A stretch of 64,000 bases of DNA from Mesorhizobium sp. dw_380 (GCF_018588885.1 NZ_JAFFIW010000016.1:62001-126000); one strand, 5' to 3'; counted from the first letter of the stretch, positions 17,056 to 26,639 are shown. Notes: generated from the sequence alone by a model not told the origin. Numbers and translations: made by a program.

Positions 17056-17676
17056 ATGCTGAGTGGACTAGAGGCGGCCTTTTTCTACCTCTTCGCCTTT
17101 GTCGCGGTGGCATCGGCGTTCATGGTCATTTCGTCGCGCAACCCCGTGCATTCGGTGCTGTTCCTGATCCTGACCTTCTTCAATGCCGCGGGCCTCTTCA
17201 TGCTGACCGGCGCCGAGTTCCTGGCGATGATCCTGCTCGTTGTCTATGTCGGCGCGGTGATGGTGCTGTTCCTGTTCGTCGTCATGATGCTCGACGTCGA
17301 CTTTGCCGAGATGAAGGAAGGCGCCCTGCAATATGCTCCGATCGGCGCGCTGGTCGGGCTGATCCTGGCGGCGGAGCTGATCGTGGTGCTGGGCGGCTAC
17401 ACATTCGCGCCGCGGCTCGCCGCGACGGTTTCGAAGCCCATTCCCGATCTCGCCGCGCGTTCGAACACGGCGGCGCTCGGCGACATCCTCTATACCGACT
17501 ACCTCTACTACTTCCAGATCGCCGGCCTCGTGCTGCTGGTCGCCATGATCGGCGCCATCGTGCTGACGCTGCGCCACAAGGAAGGGGTCAAGCGGCAGTC
17601 GATCGCAGCCCAGGTCGGCCGCACCGCGGCGACCGGCATGGAAATCCGCAAGGTCAAGTCGGGCGAAGGAGTCTGA
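17056..17676 (+). CDS. nuoJ: NADH-quinone oxidoreductase subunit J
   Basis: This is the ND6-like membrane subunit, 206 residues with five predicted transmembrane helices. Recognisable are NPVHSVLFLILTFFNAAGLF, GAEFLAMILLVVYVGAVMVLF and the C-terminal LRHKEGVKRQ. It starts after the hairpin-rich spacer and is followed by nuoK after 1 bp. Confidence 0.96.
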   Translation: MLSGLEAAFFYLFAFVAVASAFMVISSRNPVHSVLFLILTFFNAAGLFMLTGAEFLAMILLVVYVGAVMVLFLFVVMMLDVDFAEMKEGALQYAPIGALVGLILAAELIVVLGGYTFAPRLAATVSKPIPDLAARSNTAALGDILYTDYLYYFQIAGLVLLVAMIGAIVLTLRHKEGVKRQSIAAQVGRTAATGMEIRKVKSGEGV

Positions 17677-17677
17677 G

Positions 17678-17986
17678 ATGGTCGTCGGCATCGCACATTA
17701 TCTGACCGTATCGGCGATCCTGTTCACGCTCGGCGTGTTCGGCATCTTCCTGAACCGCCGCAACATCATCGTCATCCTGATGTCGATCGAGCTGATCCTG
17801 CTTGCGGTCAACATCAACTTCGTCGCCTTTTCGGCGGCCCTCGGCGATCTGGTCGGCCAGGTGTTCGCGCTGTTCGTGCTCACGGTCGCGGCGGCTGAAG
17901 CCGCCATCGGACTTGCCATTCTCGTCGTCTTCTTCCGCAACCGCGGCTCGATCGCGGTCGAAGACGTGAACATGATGAAGGGTTGA
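17678..17986 (+). CDS. nuoK: NADH-quinone oxidoreductase subunit K
   Basis: This is the ND4L-like subunit, 102 residues and three transmembrane helices. The conserved glutamates that take part in proton transfer are present in the MSIELILLAVNINFVAF block and in the AAEAAIGLAILVVFFRN segment. It stops 10 bp before nuoL. Confidence 0.97.
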   Translation: MVVGIAHYLTVSAILFTLGVFGIFLNRRNIIVILMSIELILLAVNINFVAFSAALGDLVGQVFALFVLTVAAAEAAIGLAILVVFFRNRGSIAVEDVNMMKG

Positions 17987-17996
17987 CGGAACCACC

Positions 17997-19970
17997 ATGT
18001 ATCAGGCCATCGTCTTCCTTCCACTGCTCGGCTTCCTGATCGTCGGCCTGTTCGGCACGTCGCTCGGCGCCAAGGCTTCCGAATACATCACCTCCGGCTT
18101 CCTGGTGATTTCGGCTGTGCTGTCGTGGATTGCCTTCTTCAGCGTCGGCTTCGGCCATGGCGAGGTGTTCACCGTGCCGGTGCTGCATTGGATCCAGTCC
18201 GGCGGCTTGGACGTGTCCTGGGCGCTGCGCATCGACACGCTGACGGTGGTGATGCTGGTGGTGGTCAACACCGTCTCGGCGCTGGTTCACATCTATTCGA
18301 TCGGCTACATGCACTACGATCCGAACCGGCCGCGCTTCTTCGCCTATCTGTCGCTGTTCACCTTTGCCATGCTGATGCTGGTGACGGCGGACAATCTCGT
18401 GCAGATGTTCTTCGGCTGGGAAGGGGTGGGCCTGGCGTCCTACCTGCTGATCGGCTTCTGGTACAAGAAGCCGTCAGCCAACGCCGCGGCGATCAAGGCC
18501 TTCGTCGTCAACCGTATTGGCGATTTCGGCTTCGCGCTTGGGATTTTCGGCTTGTTCGTGCTGTTCGGTTCGGTCAATCTCGGCACCATCTTCGCCAATG
18601 CGACGACATTCATCCCGGTTGAGGGCGCGCCGCAGGGTGCCGCCGTGCTGACCTTCCTTGGCCATGCGCTGGACAAGCAGGCGGCGATGACCGTCGTCTG
18701 CCTGCTCTTGTTCATGGGCGCCATGGGCAAGTCGGCACAGGTGCCGCTGCACACCTGGCTGCCGGACGCCATGGAAGGCCCGACGCCGGTTTCGGCACTC
18801 ATCCATGCCGCCACCATGGTGACGGCCGGCGTGTTCATGCTGGCACGGCTGTCGCCATTGTTCGAGCTGTCGCATTCGGCGCTGACGGTGGTGACCTTCA
18901 TCGGCGCCTTCACCGCCTTCTTCGCGGCGACCGTCGGTCTGGTCCAGAACGACATCAAGCGGGTCATCGCTTATTCGACCTGCTCGCAGCTCGGCTACAT
19001 GTTCGTGGCGCTCGGCGTCGGCGCCTATGGCGCGGCGATCTTCCATCTGTTCACGCATGCCTTCTTCAAGGCGCTGCTGTTCCTCGGTTCAGGCTCGGTC
19101 ATCCATGCCGTCTCCGACGAGCAGGACATGCGCAAGATGGGCGGCCTGCGCAAACTGATCCCGACCACCTACTGGATGATGGTGATCGGCACGCTGGCGC
19201 TGACCGGCGTCGGCATTCCGGTGACCGTCATCGGCACCGCCGGCTTCTTCTCCAAGGACGCCATTATCGAGACCGCCTTTGCCGGGCACAATTCGGTTGC
19301 CGCACTTGCCTTCGTGCTTTTGGTCATCGCGGCCTGCTTCACGTCTTTCTACTCCTGGCGGCTGATCTTCATGACCTTCCATGGCGAGCCGCGGGCGAGC
19401 CATGAGGTGATGCACCACGTCCATGAATCGCCGCCGGTGATGCTGGTGCCGCTGTTCATCCTGGCCGCGGGCTCGCTGTTTGCCGGCATCATCTTCCACA
19501 ATTCCTTTATCGGCGAAGGCTATGCCGAGTTCTGGAAGGCGTCGCTGTTCACGCTGGCGGACAACCACATCCTGCACGAGATCCATGAACTGCCGCTGTG
19601 GGTCGAGCTATCGCCGTTCTTCGCGATGCTCATCGGCTTCGCGATCGCCTGGAAGTTCTATATCCGCTCGCCGGAATTGCCCCGTAGCGTCGCCGCCAAC
19701 CATCGCCTGCTCTACGCCTTCCTGCTCAACAAGTGGTATTTCGACGAGCTCTATGATTTCCTGTTCGTGCGGCCGGCAAAGGCCCTCGGCAGGTTCCTGT
19801 GGAAGACCGGCGACGGCACCATCATCGACGGTCTCGGGCCTGACGGTGTTTCGGCGCGCGTCGTCGACGTCACCAACCGCGTCGTCAAGCTGCAGACCGG
19901 CTATCTCTATCACTACGCCTTCGCCATGCTGATCGGCGTTGCCGCACTCGTCACCTGGATGATGCTCTGA
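17997..19970 (+). CDS. nuoL: NADH-quinone oxidoreductase subunit L
   Basis: This is the distal antiporter-like proton-pumping subunit (ND5), 657 residues. It contains MFFGWEGVGLASYLLIGFWY, the LHTWLPDAMEGPTPVSALIH segment and IKRVIAYSTCSQLGYMF. The long lateral helix and final helix of this subunit occupy the C-terminal part. Its stop overlaps the nuoM start by one base. Confidence 0.97.
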   Translation: MYQAIVFLPLLGFLIVGLFGTSLGAKASEYITSGFLVISAVLSWIAFFSVGFGHGEVFTVPVLHWIQSGGLDVSWALRIDTLTVVMLVVVNTVSALVHIYSIGYMHYDPNRPRFFAYLSLFTFAMLMLVTADNLVQMFFGWEGVGLASYLLIGFWYKKPSANAAAIKAFVVNRIGDFGFALGIFGLFVLFGSVNLGTIFANATTFIPVEGAPQGAAVLTFLGHALDKQAAMTVVCLLLFMGAMGKSAQVPLHTWLPDAMEGPTPVSALIHAATMVTAGVFMLARLSPLFELSHSALTVVTFIGAFTAFFAATVGLVQNDIKRVIAYSTCSQLGYMFVALGVGAYGAAIFHLFTHAFFKALLFLGSGSVIHAVSDEQDMRKMGGLRKLIPTTYWMMVIGTLALTGVGIPVTVIGTAGFFSKDAIIETAFAGHNSVAALAFVLLVIAACFTSFYSWRLIFMTFHGEPRASHEVMHHVHESPPVMLVPLFILAAGSLFAGIIFHNSFIGEGYAEFWKASLFTLADNHILHEIHELPLWVELSPFFAMLIGFAIAWKFYIRSPELPRSVAANHRLLYAFLLNKWYFDELYDFLFVRPAKALGRFLWKTGDGTIIDGLGPDGVSARVVDVTNRVVKLQTGYLYHYAFAMLIGVAALVTWMML

Positions 19971-21475
19971 TGACCGCTTGGCCAATCCTCTCGCTGGTCA
20001 CCTTCCTGCCGCTGGTTGGTGTGCTGCTGATCCTGTTCATCAACGATGACAGCGAAAATGCACGCCGCAACATCCGCGCCATCGCGCTGTTGACGACGAC
20101 GTTCACGTTCATCATCTCGCTGTTCATCTGGACCGGCTTCGACAATTCGCAGGCCGGCTTTCAGTTCGTCGAGAAGGCTGCCTGGCTCGATTCCGGCATC
20201 TCCTATCATATGGGCGTCGACGGCATTTCCATGCTGTTCGTCATCCTGACGACGTTCCTGATGCCGCTCTGCATCCTGGCGTCGTGGGAAGCGATCGAGA
20301 AGCGCGTCAAGGCTTACATGATCGCCTTCCTGCTGCTCGAGACGCTGATGATCGGCGTGTTCTGCGCGCTCGATATCGTGCTGTTCTACGTCTTCTTCGA
20401 GGCCGGCCTGATCCCGATGTTCATCATCATCGGCGTCTGGGGCGGCAAGCGGCGCGTCTATGCCTCGTTCAAGTTCTTCCTCTACACGCTCGCCGGTTCG
20501 GTGCTGATGCTGCTCGCCATCATGGCGATGTTCTTCCAATCGGGCACGACCGACATCCCGACGCTGCTGACCCACAGCTTCCCGGCCAACATGCAGACCT
20601 GGCTATGGCTCGCTTTCTTCGCTTCTTTCGCGGTGAAGATGCCGATGTGGCCGGTGCACACCTGGCTGCCCGACGCGCACGTCGAAGCACCCACAGCCGG
20701 CTCTGTGATCCTGGCCGCCATCCTCCTGAAGATGGGCGGATACGGCTTCCTGCGGTTCTCGCTGCCGATGTTCCCGCTGGCGTCCGAGATGTTCGCGCCG
20801 CTGGTCTTCACGCTCTCCGTCGTCGCCATCATCTACACCTCGCTGGTGGCGCTGATGCAGGAGGACATGAAGAAGCTGATCGCCTATTCGTCGGTCGCGC
20901 ATATGGGCTTCGTCACCATGGGCATCTTCGCCATGAACCAGGAAGGTGTGCAGGGCGCGATCTTCCAGATGCTCAGCCACGGCCTCGTTTCGGGCGCGCT
21001 GTTCCTGTGCGTGGGCGTCATCTACGACCGCATGCACACGCGTGAGATCGCGGCCTATGGCGGCCTGGTCAACAACATGCCGAAATACGCTACAGTGTTC
21101 ATGATCTTCACCATGGCCAATGTCGGCCTGCCGGGCACGTCAGGCTTCGTCGGTGAGTTCCTGACCATGCTCGGCGTGTTCCGGGTCAACACCTGGGTGG
21201 CGTTCTTCGCCGCGACAGGCGTCGTCCTGTCTGCGGCCTACGCGCTCTGGCTCTATCGCCGAGTGATCTTCGGCGCGCTGACCAAGGATAGCCTGAAGGG
21301 GCTGCTCGACCTGTCGACGCGCGAGAAGGCGATCATGTATCCGCTGGTCGTGCTGGTCATCTTCTTCGGCGTCTATCCCGCCCCCGTCTTCAATGCGACG
21401 GCCCAGTCGGTCAAGTCGCTCGTCACCAATGTCACCGCATCCATCGGCGCCGCGCAAACCGCGGCGGCGAATTAA
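19970..21475 (+). CDS. nuoM: NADH-quinone oxidoreductase subunit M
   Basis: This is an antiporter-like proton-pumping subunit (ND4), 501 residues with about 14 transmembrane helices. Signature stretches are FFEAGLIPMFIIIGVWGG, VHTWLPDAHVEAPTAGSV and KKLIAYSSVAHMGFV. The ATG overlaps the nuoL stop (TGATGA). nuoN follows 18 bp downstream. Confidence 0.97.
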   Translation: MTAWPILSLVTFLPLVGVLLILFINDDSENARRNIRAIALLTTTFTFIISLFIWTGFDNSQAGFQFVEKAAWLDSGISYHMGVDGISMLFVILTTFLMPLCILASWEAIEKRVKAYMIAFLLLETLMIGVFCALDIVLFYVFFEAGLIPMFIIIGVWGGKRRVYASFKFFLYTLAGSVLMLLAIMAMFFQSGTTDIPTLLTHSFPANMQTWLWLAFFASFAVKMPMWPVHTWLPDAHVEAPTAGSVILAAILLKMGGYGFLRFSLPMFPLASEMFAPLVFTLSVVAIIYTSLVALMQEDMKKLIAYSSVAHMGFVTMGIFAMNQEGVQGAIFQMLSHGLVSGALFLCVGVIYDRMHTREIAAYGGLVNNMPKYATVFMIFTMANVGLPGTSGFVGEFLTMLGVFRVNTWVAFFAATGVVLSAAYALWLYRRVIFGALTKDSLKGLLDLSTREKAIMYPLVVLVIFFGVYPAPVFNATAQSVKSLVTNVTASIGAAQTAAAN

Positions 21476-21493
21476 CCAAGGGTTTTGCGAACC

Positions 21494-22930
21494 ATGACGC
21501 CGGACCTTCTCTCCAGCCTGTCGCTCTCGACGCCCGAGCTGATCCTTGCCATCGGCGCGCTCGCGCTGCTGCTGGTTGGGGCCTATTCGCGTGCCAACAC
21601 AGCCAACACCGTGACCGGCCTTGCCGTCGCCGTGCTGGTGGTTTCAGGCGCCTGGCTGATCTTTTCCACGGGGCAGGGCAACGCCTACGGCAATGCCTTC
21701 ATCCAGGATTCCTTCGCCCGCTTCATGAAGGTGCTGGCGCTGGTCGGCTCGGCGGTGACGCTGGTGATGTCGATGCGCTTTGCCAAGGCGGAGCGTTTCG
21801 ACAAGTTCGAATATCCGGTGCTGATCCTTCTGTGCACGCTCGGCATGCTGCTGATGATCTCGGCCAATGGCATGATCGGGCTCTATCTCGGCCTCGAACT
21901 GCAGTCGCTGGCGATCTACGTGCTGGCGGCGATCAACCGCGACAATCTGCGTTCGACCGAGGCTGGCCTCAAATACTTCGTCCTCGGCGCGCTGTCGTCG
22001 GGCATGCTGCTCTATGGCATCAGCCTGGTCTACGGCTATACCGGCAATGTCGGCTTCCAGGAGATCGCCACCGCACTTGGCGGCGGCGAGCGCCAGCTAG
22101 GCCTCGTTTTCGGCCTGGTTTTCGTGCTGGCCGGCCTTGCCTTCAAGATCTCGGCGGTGCCGTTCCATATGTGGACGCCCGACGTCTATGAAGGCGCGCC
22201 GACGCCAGTAACCGCCTTCCTGGCGGCAGCACCCAAGATGGCGGCGATGGCGCTGATCGTGCGCGTCACCATGGGCGCGTTCAAGCCGATCGCCGCCGAC
22301 TGGCAGCAGATCATCGTCTTCATCTCGATCGCCTCGATGGCGCTCGGCGCCTTCGCTGCGATCGGCCAGACCAACATCAAGCGGCTGATGGCCTATTCCT
22401 CGATCGGCCATATGGGCTACGCGCTGGTCGGCCTTGCCGCCAACAGCCAGGCCGGCGTGCGCGGTGTCGCCATCTACATGCTGATCTACCTGGTGATGAC
22501 GCTCGGCACCTTCGCCTTCATCCTCGCCATGCGGCGCAAGGAGGGCAATGTCGAGCAGATCAGCGACCTGGCCGGGCTTTCCTCGACCAATCCGATCATG
22601 GCGACGATCCTGACCATCCTGATGTTCTCGCTGGCCGGCATTCCGCCGCTCGCCGGCTTCTGGGGGAAGTGGTACGTCTTCCTCGCCGCCATCAACGCCA
22701 ACCTTTACGCGCTGGCGATCATCGGCGTGCTGGCCTCGGTGGTGGGCGCCTATTATTACCTGCGCATCATCAAGATCATGTGGTTCGACGAGCCGGTCGG
22801 CGGCTTCGTGCCGATGGCCACGGAATTGCGCGTCGTGCTCGGCGTCTGTGGCGCCTTCGTGCTGTTTTATGTGCTGATCGGCGGACCGATCGGCACCTAT
22901 GCCGAAGCCGCCGCCAAGACATTTTTCTGA
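21494..22930 (+). CDS. nuoN: NADH-quinone oxidoreductase subunit N
   Basis: This is an antiporter-like proton-pumping subunit (ND2), 478 residues from the ATG at 21494. A TTG three codons upstream is possible but unnecessary. Diagnostic stretches are YLGLELQSLAIYVLAA, FKISAVPFHMWTPDVYEGAP and IKRLMAYSSIGHMGYA. It is the last nuo gene, and birA starts 4 bp after the stop, so birA is likely cotranscribed. Confidence 0.97.
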   Translation: MTPDLLSSLSLSTPELILAIGALALLLVGAYSRANTANTVTGLAVAVLVVSGAWLIFSTGQGNAYGNAFIQDSFARFMKVLALVGSAVTLVMSMRFAKAERFDKFEYPVLILLCTLGMLLMISANGMIGLYLGLELQSLAIYVLAAINRDNLRSTEAGLKYFVLGALSSGMLLYGISLVYGYTGNVGFQEIATALGGGERQLGLVFGLVFVLAGLAFKISAVPFHMWTPDVYEGAPTPVTAFLAAAPKMAAMALIVRVTMGAFKPIAADWQQIIVFISIASMALGAFAAIGQTNIKRLMAYSSIGHMGYALVGLAANSQAGVRGVAIYMLIYLVMTLGTFAFILAMRRKEGNVEQISDLAGLSSTNPIMATILTILMFSLAGIPPLAGFWGKWYVFLAAINANLYALAIIGVLASVVGAYYYLRIIKIMWFDEPVGGFVPMATELRVVLGVCGAFVLFYVLIGGPIGTYAEAAAKTFF

Positions 22931-22934
22931 CGGG

Positions 22935-23756
22935 ATGGCATTTCGGCTGGCCCCAACCTCGGTGTCGGAAGGGTTCCGGCTGGAGGTCCATGACAGCGTC
23001 GGTTCCACCAATACGGTGGCGCTGGACCACGCCCGGGCAGGCGACCCGGGCAAATTGTGGGTGGTTTCCAAGAAGCAGGAAAGCGGACGTGGCCGGCGCG
23101 GCCGCGCCTGGGTGTCGCCCGAAGGCAATCTGGCGGCGACATTGCTCGTCATCACCGGCGGTGAACTTCGCCTTGCCGCGACGCTGGGTTTCGTCGCCGG
23201 CCTCTCGCTTGCCGATGCGCTGGATGCCGTGGTGCCGAAGGGCCGCATCGCCATCGGCGTCGATGGCGCGAGCCAGGGACAAAACCGTTTCGAACTGAAA
23301 TGGCCGAACGATGTGCTTGCCTCCGGCGCCAAGCTCGCCGGAATCCTGCTGGAGTCGGCGATACTGGACGGCGACCGTTTCGCGGTCGCGGTCGGTATCG
23401 GCGTCAATGTGGTGGCGCATCCCGCGGATTTGCCTTATCCCGCGACATCGCTTCAAGCCATGGGCGCGGCATGCGACGCCGAAACGCTGTTCCTGGCGCT
23501 GTCGGATGCCTGGAGCGAGAATGCCCGCCTGTGGGACGAAGGGCGCGGCCTTGCCGCTGTCAGGCGGCGCTGGCTGGCGCGCGCGGCGGGACTTGGCGGC
23601 GAGGTTGCTGTCAGAATTGACGGTAATGTGGTGCGTGGGGTGTTCGAGACCATTGACGAGGACTGCCGTTTCGTGATCCGCGACGATGAGGGGTCGGTTG
23701 TGACGGTTGCCGCCGGCGACGTGCATTTCGGCGCAGTCGCATCGACAAAGATCTAG
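22935..23756 (+). CDS. birA: Biotin--[acetyl-CoA-carboxylase] ligase
   Basis: This enzyme activates biotin as biotinyl-AMP and attaches it to biotin-dependent carboxylases. The 273-residue protein contains the SVGSTNTVAL and GRGRRGRAWVSPEGNLAA catalytic motifs and KWPNDVLASGAKLAGIL. A C-terminal SH3-like domain ends in VTVAAGDVHFGAV. It lacks the N-terminal DNA-binding domain of E. coli BirA, so it is a ligase only. It begins 4 bp after nuoN, as in related rhizobia. Confidence 0.93.
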   Translation: MAFRLAPTSVSEGFRLEVHDSVGSTNTVALDHARAGDPGKLWVVSKKQESGRGRRGRAWVSPEGNLAATLLVITGGELRLAATLGFVAGLSLADALDAVVPKGRIAIGVDGASQGQNRFELKWPNDVLASGAKLAGILLESAILDGDRFAVAVGIGVNVVAHPADLPYPATSLQAMGAACDAETLFLALSDAWSENARLWDEGRGLAAVRRRWLARAAGLGGEVAVRIDGNVVRGVFETIDEDCRFVIRDDEGSVVTVAAGDVHFGAVASTKI

Positions 23757-23873
23757 GGCCATCGTGAACGGCTCTAACTGTTTGTTTTTGCGCAATTCCT
23801 GTGGGGAAGCCGTTACACACTTTTCCCGGAATTGCTCTATGGGCTTGGCCTGAGGGCCAGGAAGGGAAAAATC

Positions 23874-25544
23874 ATGGCGAAAGCGGAAAACGCCGAACTC
23901 GTCTTTGTGCCGCTCGGTGGCGTCGGCGAGATCGGCATGAACTTCGCCCTCTACGGCTACGGCCCGCCGAGCGCACGAGAGTGGATCATCATTGATGTCG
24001 GCGTCACCTTTCCCGATGCGGCGCATCCGGGTGTCGACCTGATCCTGCCCGATACGCGCTTCATCGAGGAGAACCTCGCCAGTCTGCGCGGCATCGTCAT
24101 CACCCACGCGCATGAGGACCATTACGGCGCGCTGCTCGACATCTGGCCGAAGCTGAAAGCGCCGGTGTGGATGACGCCGTTCAGCGCCGGGCTGCTGGAG
24201 GCCAAGCGGCAGGGCGAGCAGGGCGCGCCGAAGATCCCGCTGTCGATCTACCGCGCCGGCGAAAAGTTCACCGTCGGCCCCTTCGAGATCGAAGCCATTC
24301 CGGTCGCGCACTCCATTCCCGAGCCGATGTCGCTGGCGATCACGTCGCCGGCAGGCACCGTCATCCACACCGGCGACTGGAAGATCGACCCGGAACCGAC
24401 GATCGGCCCCAAGACCGACGAAGCGCGGTTCCGCGCCTATGGCGACAAGGGCGTGCTGGCGCTGATCTGCGATTCGACCAATGCGTTGCGGGAGGGCGAA
24501 TCGCCTTCGGAAGTGGCCGTCGGGGAGGGGATCAAGGGCGTCATCCAGGCTGCCAAGGGCCGCGTCGCCGTCACCACCTTCTCCTCCAATGTCGGACGCA
24601 TCGTTTCGATTGCCAGGGCGGCGCGCGATGCCGGGCGCCAGTGCCTGGTGCTTGGCCGCTCGCTGAAGCGCGTCATCGATGTGGCGGACGAACTCGGCTA
24701 TATGGACGGCCTGCCGGAGTTCATCGCCGAGGAGGATTTCGGCTTCATCCCGCGCGAAAACCTCGTCATCATCTGCACCGGCAGCCAGGGCGAGCCGCTG
24801 GCGGCACTGGCGAAACTGTCGCGCGACGAGATGAAATCGGTGTCGCTGACGGCGGGCGACACGGTGGTGTTTTCCTCGCGCACCATTCCCGGAAACGAGA
24901 AGGCGATCCTCGAGATCAAGAATCGTCTCATCGATCTCGGCGTCAAGATCATCGAGGACGGCGATGCGCTGGTGCATGTCTCCGGCCACCCCCGCCGCAG
25001 CGAGTTGCGCAAGATGTATGAATGGGTGCGCCCGCAGATCGGCGTTCCCGTGCACGGCGAGGCGGCGCACCTTGTGGCGCAGGGCTCGCTGATGTCGACC
25101 TCCGGGATCGGCCAGGTGGCACAGGTGCGCGACGGCGACATGCTGAGGCTCGCCCCGGGGCCGGCCACGATCATCGACCAGGTGCCGTTCGGCCGTATCT
25201 ACAAGGACGGCAACCTGATCGGCACCGACCAGGCGATGGGCATCCGCGACCGGCGCAAGCTGTCCTTTGCCGGCCATGTCGCGGTCAATGTGGTGCTCGA
25301 CGACAAATATGAGCTGGCCGGCGACCCCGATCTGGTCGCCATCGGCGTTGCCGAGGCCGATGCCCGCGGCGAGGCGCTGGAAGATCTGATGATCGATGCG
25401 GCAGTCGGCGCGGTGGACTCCATCCCCCGCCAGCGCCGAAAGGACCTCGACCTGGTGCAGGAGGCGGTACGACGCGCGGTGCGCGGTGCCGCCAACGAAG
25501 CCTGGGGCAAGAAGCCGCTGGTGACGGTGTTCGTCACAAGATGA
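23874..25544 (+). CDS. rnj: Ribonuclease J
   Basis: This is a beta-CASP metallo-beta-lactamase ribonuclease with 5'-3' exo- and endonuclease activity in RNA processing. It has 556 residues from the ATG at 23874, preceded by an AGGAAGGGA Shine-Dalgarno. The zinc motif THAHEDHYG, the later IPVAHSIPEPM and VIHTGDWKID histidines, the beta-CASP FSSNVGRI and CTGSQGEPLAAL motifs and VSGHPRRSEL are present. A long palindrome begins right after the stop codon. Confidence 0.94.
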   Translation: MAKAENAELVFVPLGGVGEIGMNFALYGYGPPSAREWIIIDVGVTFPDAAHPGVDLILPDTRFIEENLASLRGIVITHAHEDHYGALLDIWPKLKAPVWMTPFSAGLLEAKRQGEQGAPKIPLSIYRAGEKFTVGPFEIEAIPVAHSIPEPMSLAITSPAGTVIHTGDWKIDPEPTIGPKTDEARFRAYGDKGVLALICDSTNALREGESPSEVAVGEGIKGVIQAAKGRVAVTTFSSNVGRIVSIARAARDAGRQCLVLGRSLKRVIDVADELGYMDGLPEFIAEEDFGFIPRENLVIICTGSQGEPLAALAKLSRDEMKSVSLTAGDTVVFSSRTIPGNEKAILEIKNRLIDLGVKIIEDGDALVHVSGHPRRSELRKMYEWVRPQIGVPVHGEAAHLVAQGSLMSTSGIGQVAQVRDGDMLRLAPGPATIIDQVPFGRIYKDGNLIGTDQAMGIRDRRKLSFAGHVAVNVVLDDKYELAGDPDLVAIGVAEADARGEALEDLMIDAAVGAVDSIPRQRRKDLDLVQEAVRRAVRGAANEAWGKKPLVTVFVTR

Positions 25545-25549
25545 GATAA

Positions 25550-25651
25550 GGGAGTAGGGGAGTACGGCAGTAGGGCAGTAGGGAAAAGGCGATAGATTTG
25601 CACCTCGCCGCCATTTTTTGCCCTACTGCCCTACTGCCTTACTCCCTAGGG
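25550..25651. repeat. Palindrome of GNAGTAGG micro-repeats between rnj and mce
   Basis: The left arm at about 25550-25583 is built of short repeats (GGGAGTA, GGGGAGTA, CGGCAGTA, GGGCAGTA). The right arm at 25621-25651 is its near-perfect reverse complement (CCCTACTGCCCTACTGCC and onward). The right arm ends in AGGGA (25648-25652), which is the best Shine-Dalgarno for mce, so pairing could hide it. Confidence 0.8.
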
Positions 25652-25660
25652 ACGATGCCA

Positions 25661-26065
25661 ATGCTTGGACGCCTGAACCATGTCGCCCTTGCTGTGCCGG
25701 ATCTGGCAGCGGCGGTCGCTGCTTACCGCAACACGCTTGGCGCCGAGGTGAGCGAGCCGCAGGCGCTGCCGGAGCATGGCGTCGCGGTCGTGTTCGTCAA
25801 TGTCGGCAACACCAAGATCGAACTTCTGGAGCCCTTGGGCGAGGGCTCGCCGATCGCGGCGTTTCTCGCGAAGAACCCGTCAGGCGGCATGCATCATCTC
25901 TGCTATGAGGTCGGCGACATCCTGGCGGCGCGCGACCAGCTCAAGGCCGCCGGCGCCCGCGTGCTGGGCGACGGCAACCCGAAGATCGGTGCGCACGGCA
26001 AGCCGGTGCTGTTCTTGCATCCGAAGGATTTCTTCGGCACGCTGATCGAACTGGAGCAATCATGA
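25661..26065 (+). CDS. mce: Methylmalonyl-CoA epimerase
   Basis: This enzyme interconverts (2R)- and (2S)-methylmalonyl-CoA in propionyl-CoA and ethylmalonyl-CoA metabolism. The 134-residue vicinal-oxygen-chelate protein has RLNHVALAVPDLAAAV, the metal ligands in GGMHHLCYEV, and KPVLFLHPKDFFGTLIELEQ. I prefer the ATG at 25661 over 25655 because AGGGA at 25648-25652 is then correctly spaced. The downstream DUF1467 gene overlaps its stop (ATGA). Confidence 0.92.
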   Translation: MLGRLNHVALAVPDLAAAVAAYRNTLGAEVSEPQALPEHGVAVVFVNVGNTKIELLEPLGEGSPIAAFLAKNPSGGMHHLCYEVGDILAARDQLKAAGARVLGDGNPKIGAHGKPVLFLHPKDFFGTLIELEQS

Positions 26066-26346
26066 GCTGGGTTTCGTTCACCGCCTTGTTTTTCGCGACC
26101 TGGTGGGTGGTGCTGTTCGCGGTGTTGCCGTTCAGCGTCAGGACACAGGACGACGATCACGACGTGACTCTCGGCACTGTTCCGAGCGCGCCGCGCGGGC
26201 CGCATATGCTGCGCGCCGTGATCCGCACGACCATCGCCACGGCGGTCCTGATGGGCATTTTCTATGGCCTGACGCATGGGCTGGGATACAGCCTCAACGA
26301 TATCCCGCATATCGTGCCGGATTTCGGCCAGAGCCCCGCGAAATAG
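26062..26346 (+). CDS. DUF1467 family small membrane protein
   Basis: This 94-residue protein has two hydrophobic helices (FTALFFATWWVVLFAVLPF and TIATAVLMGIFYGLTHGLG) separated by a polar loop containing QDDDHD. It matches the alphaproteobacterial DUF1467 family, whose function is unknown. It overlaps mce by 4 bp, so it is probably translated together with it. No plus-strand terminator is evident after it. Confidence 0.85.
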   Translation: MSWVSFTALFFATWWVVLFAVLPFSVRTQDDDHDVTLGTVPSAPRGPHMLRAVIRTTIATAVLMGIFYGLTHGLGYSLNDIPHIVPDFGQSPAK

Positions 26347-26483
26347 ATCGCCCGGCAGGGTCCTTTTTCCGACATCGGCGCGCTGCGGTGGAATTTGAAA
26401 TGCCGCCACATCTCACGGCCGTGCGCCTGCTGACGCAACGTCATGTGGCGTGGCAGCTCGCCGCGCTAAGCTGATGAATGCAC

Positions 26484-26512
26484 AAAAAAAATGCAAGGCA
26501 CGAGGCCTTGCA
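26484..26512 (-). terminator. Intrinsic terminator (minus strand)
   Basis: The stem TGCAAGGC/GCCTTGCA with a 5-nt loop is followed on the minus strand by eight T residues. It would end the small RNA at 26484-26633. Confidence 0.85.
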
Positions 26513-26633
26513 GTTAAACGCGTCCCGATCTGTTTCCGGTATCCGGCGGCAGCGAGTTACCGCGCCTAGATCGCATCCTCCCAAGACTTTGACCGCGTAG
26601 GAGGGCAGATTTGTCTCCGCCCTCTCGGTTATC
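26484..26633 (-). ncRNA. Probable alpha-r9 (Smr9C-like) trans-acting small RNA
   Basis: On the minus strand a perfect 8-bp stem TGCAAGGC/GCCTTGCA (26492-26512) is followed by eight T residues, an intrinsic terminator that no annotated minus-strand gene needs. About 150 nt upstream is a promoter-like pair, GTGACA (26668-26663) and CTAATG (26645-26640), spaced 17 bp. Near the 5' end GAGGGCGGA can pair with TCTGCCCTC. Size, strand and position beside proS agree with what I recall of the rhizobial Smr9C (alpha-r9) small RNA of Sinorhizobium. The terminator and promoter are seen directly; the family name is from memory. Confidence 0.65.
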
Positions 26634-26639
26634 GGGGCA

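Noticed and set aside
25550..25651. Short repeated GNAGTAGG units as a CRISPR array
   Set aside because: Units are only 7-8 bp with no spacers, and the whole is an inverted repeat; no cas gene is near.
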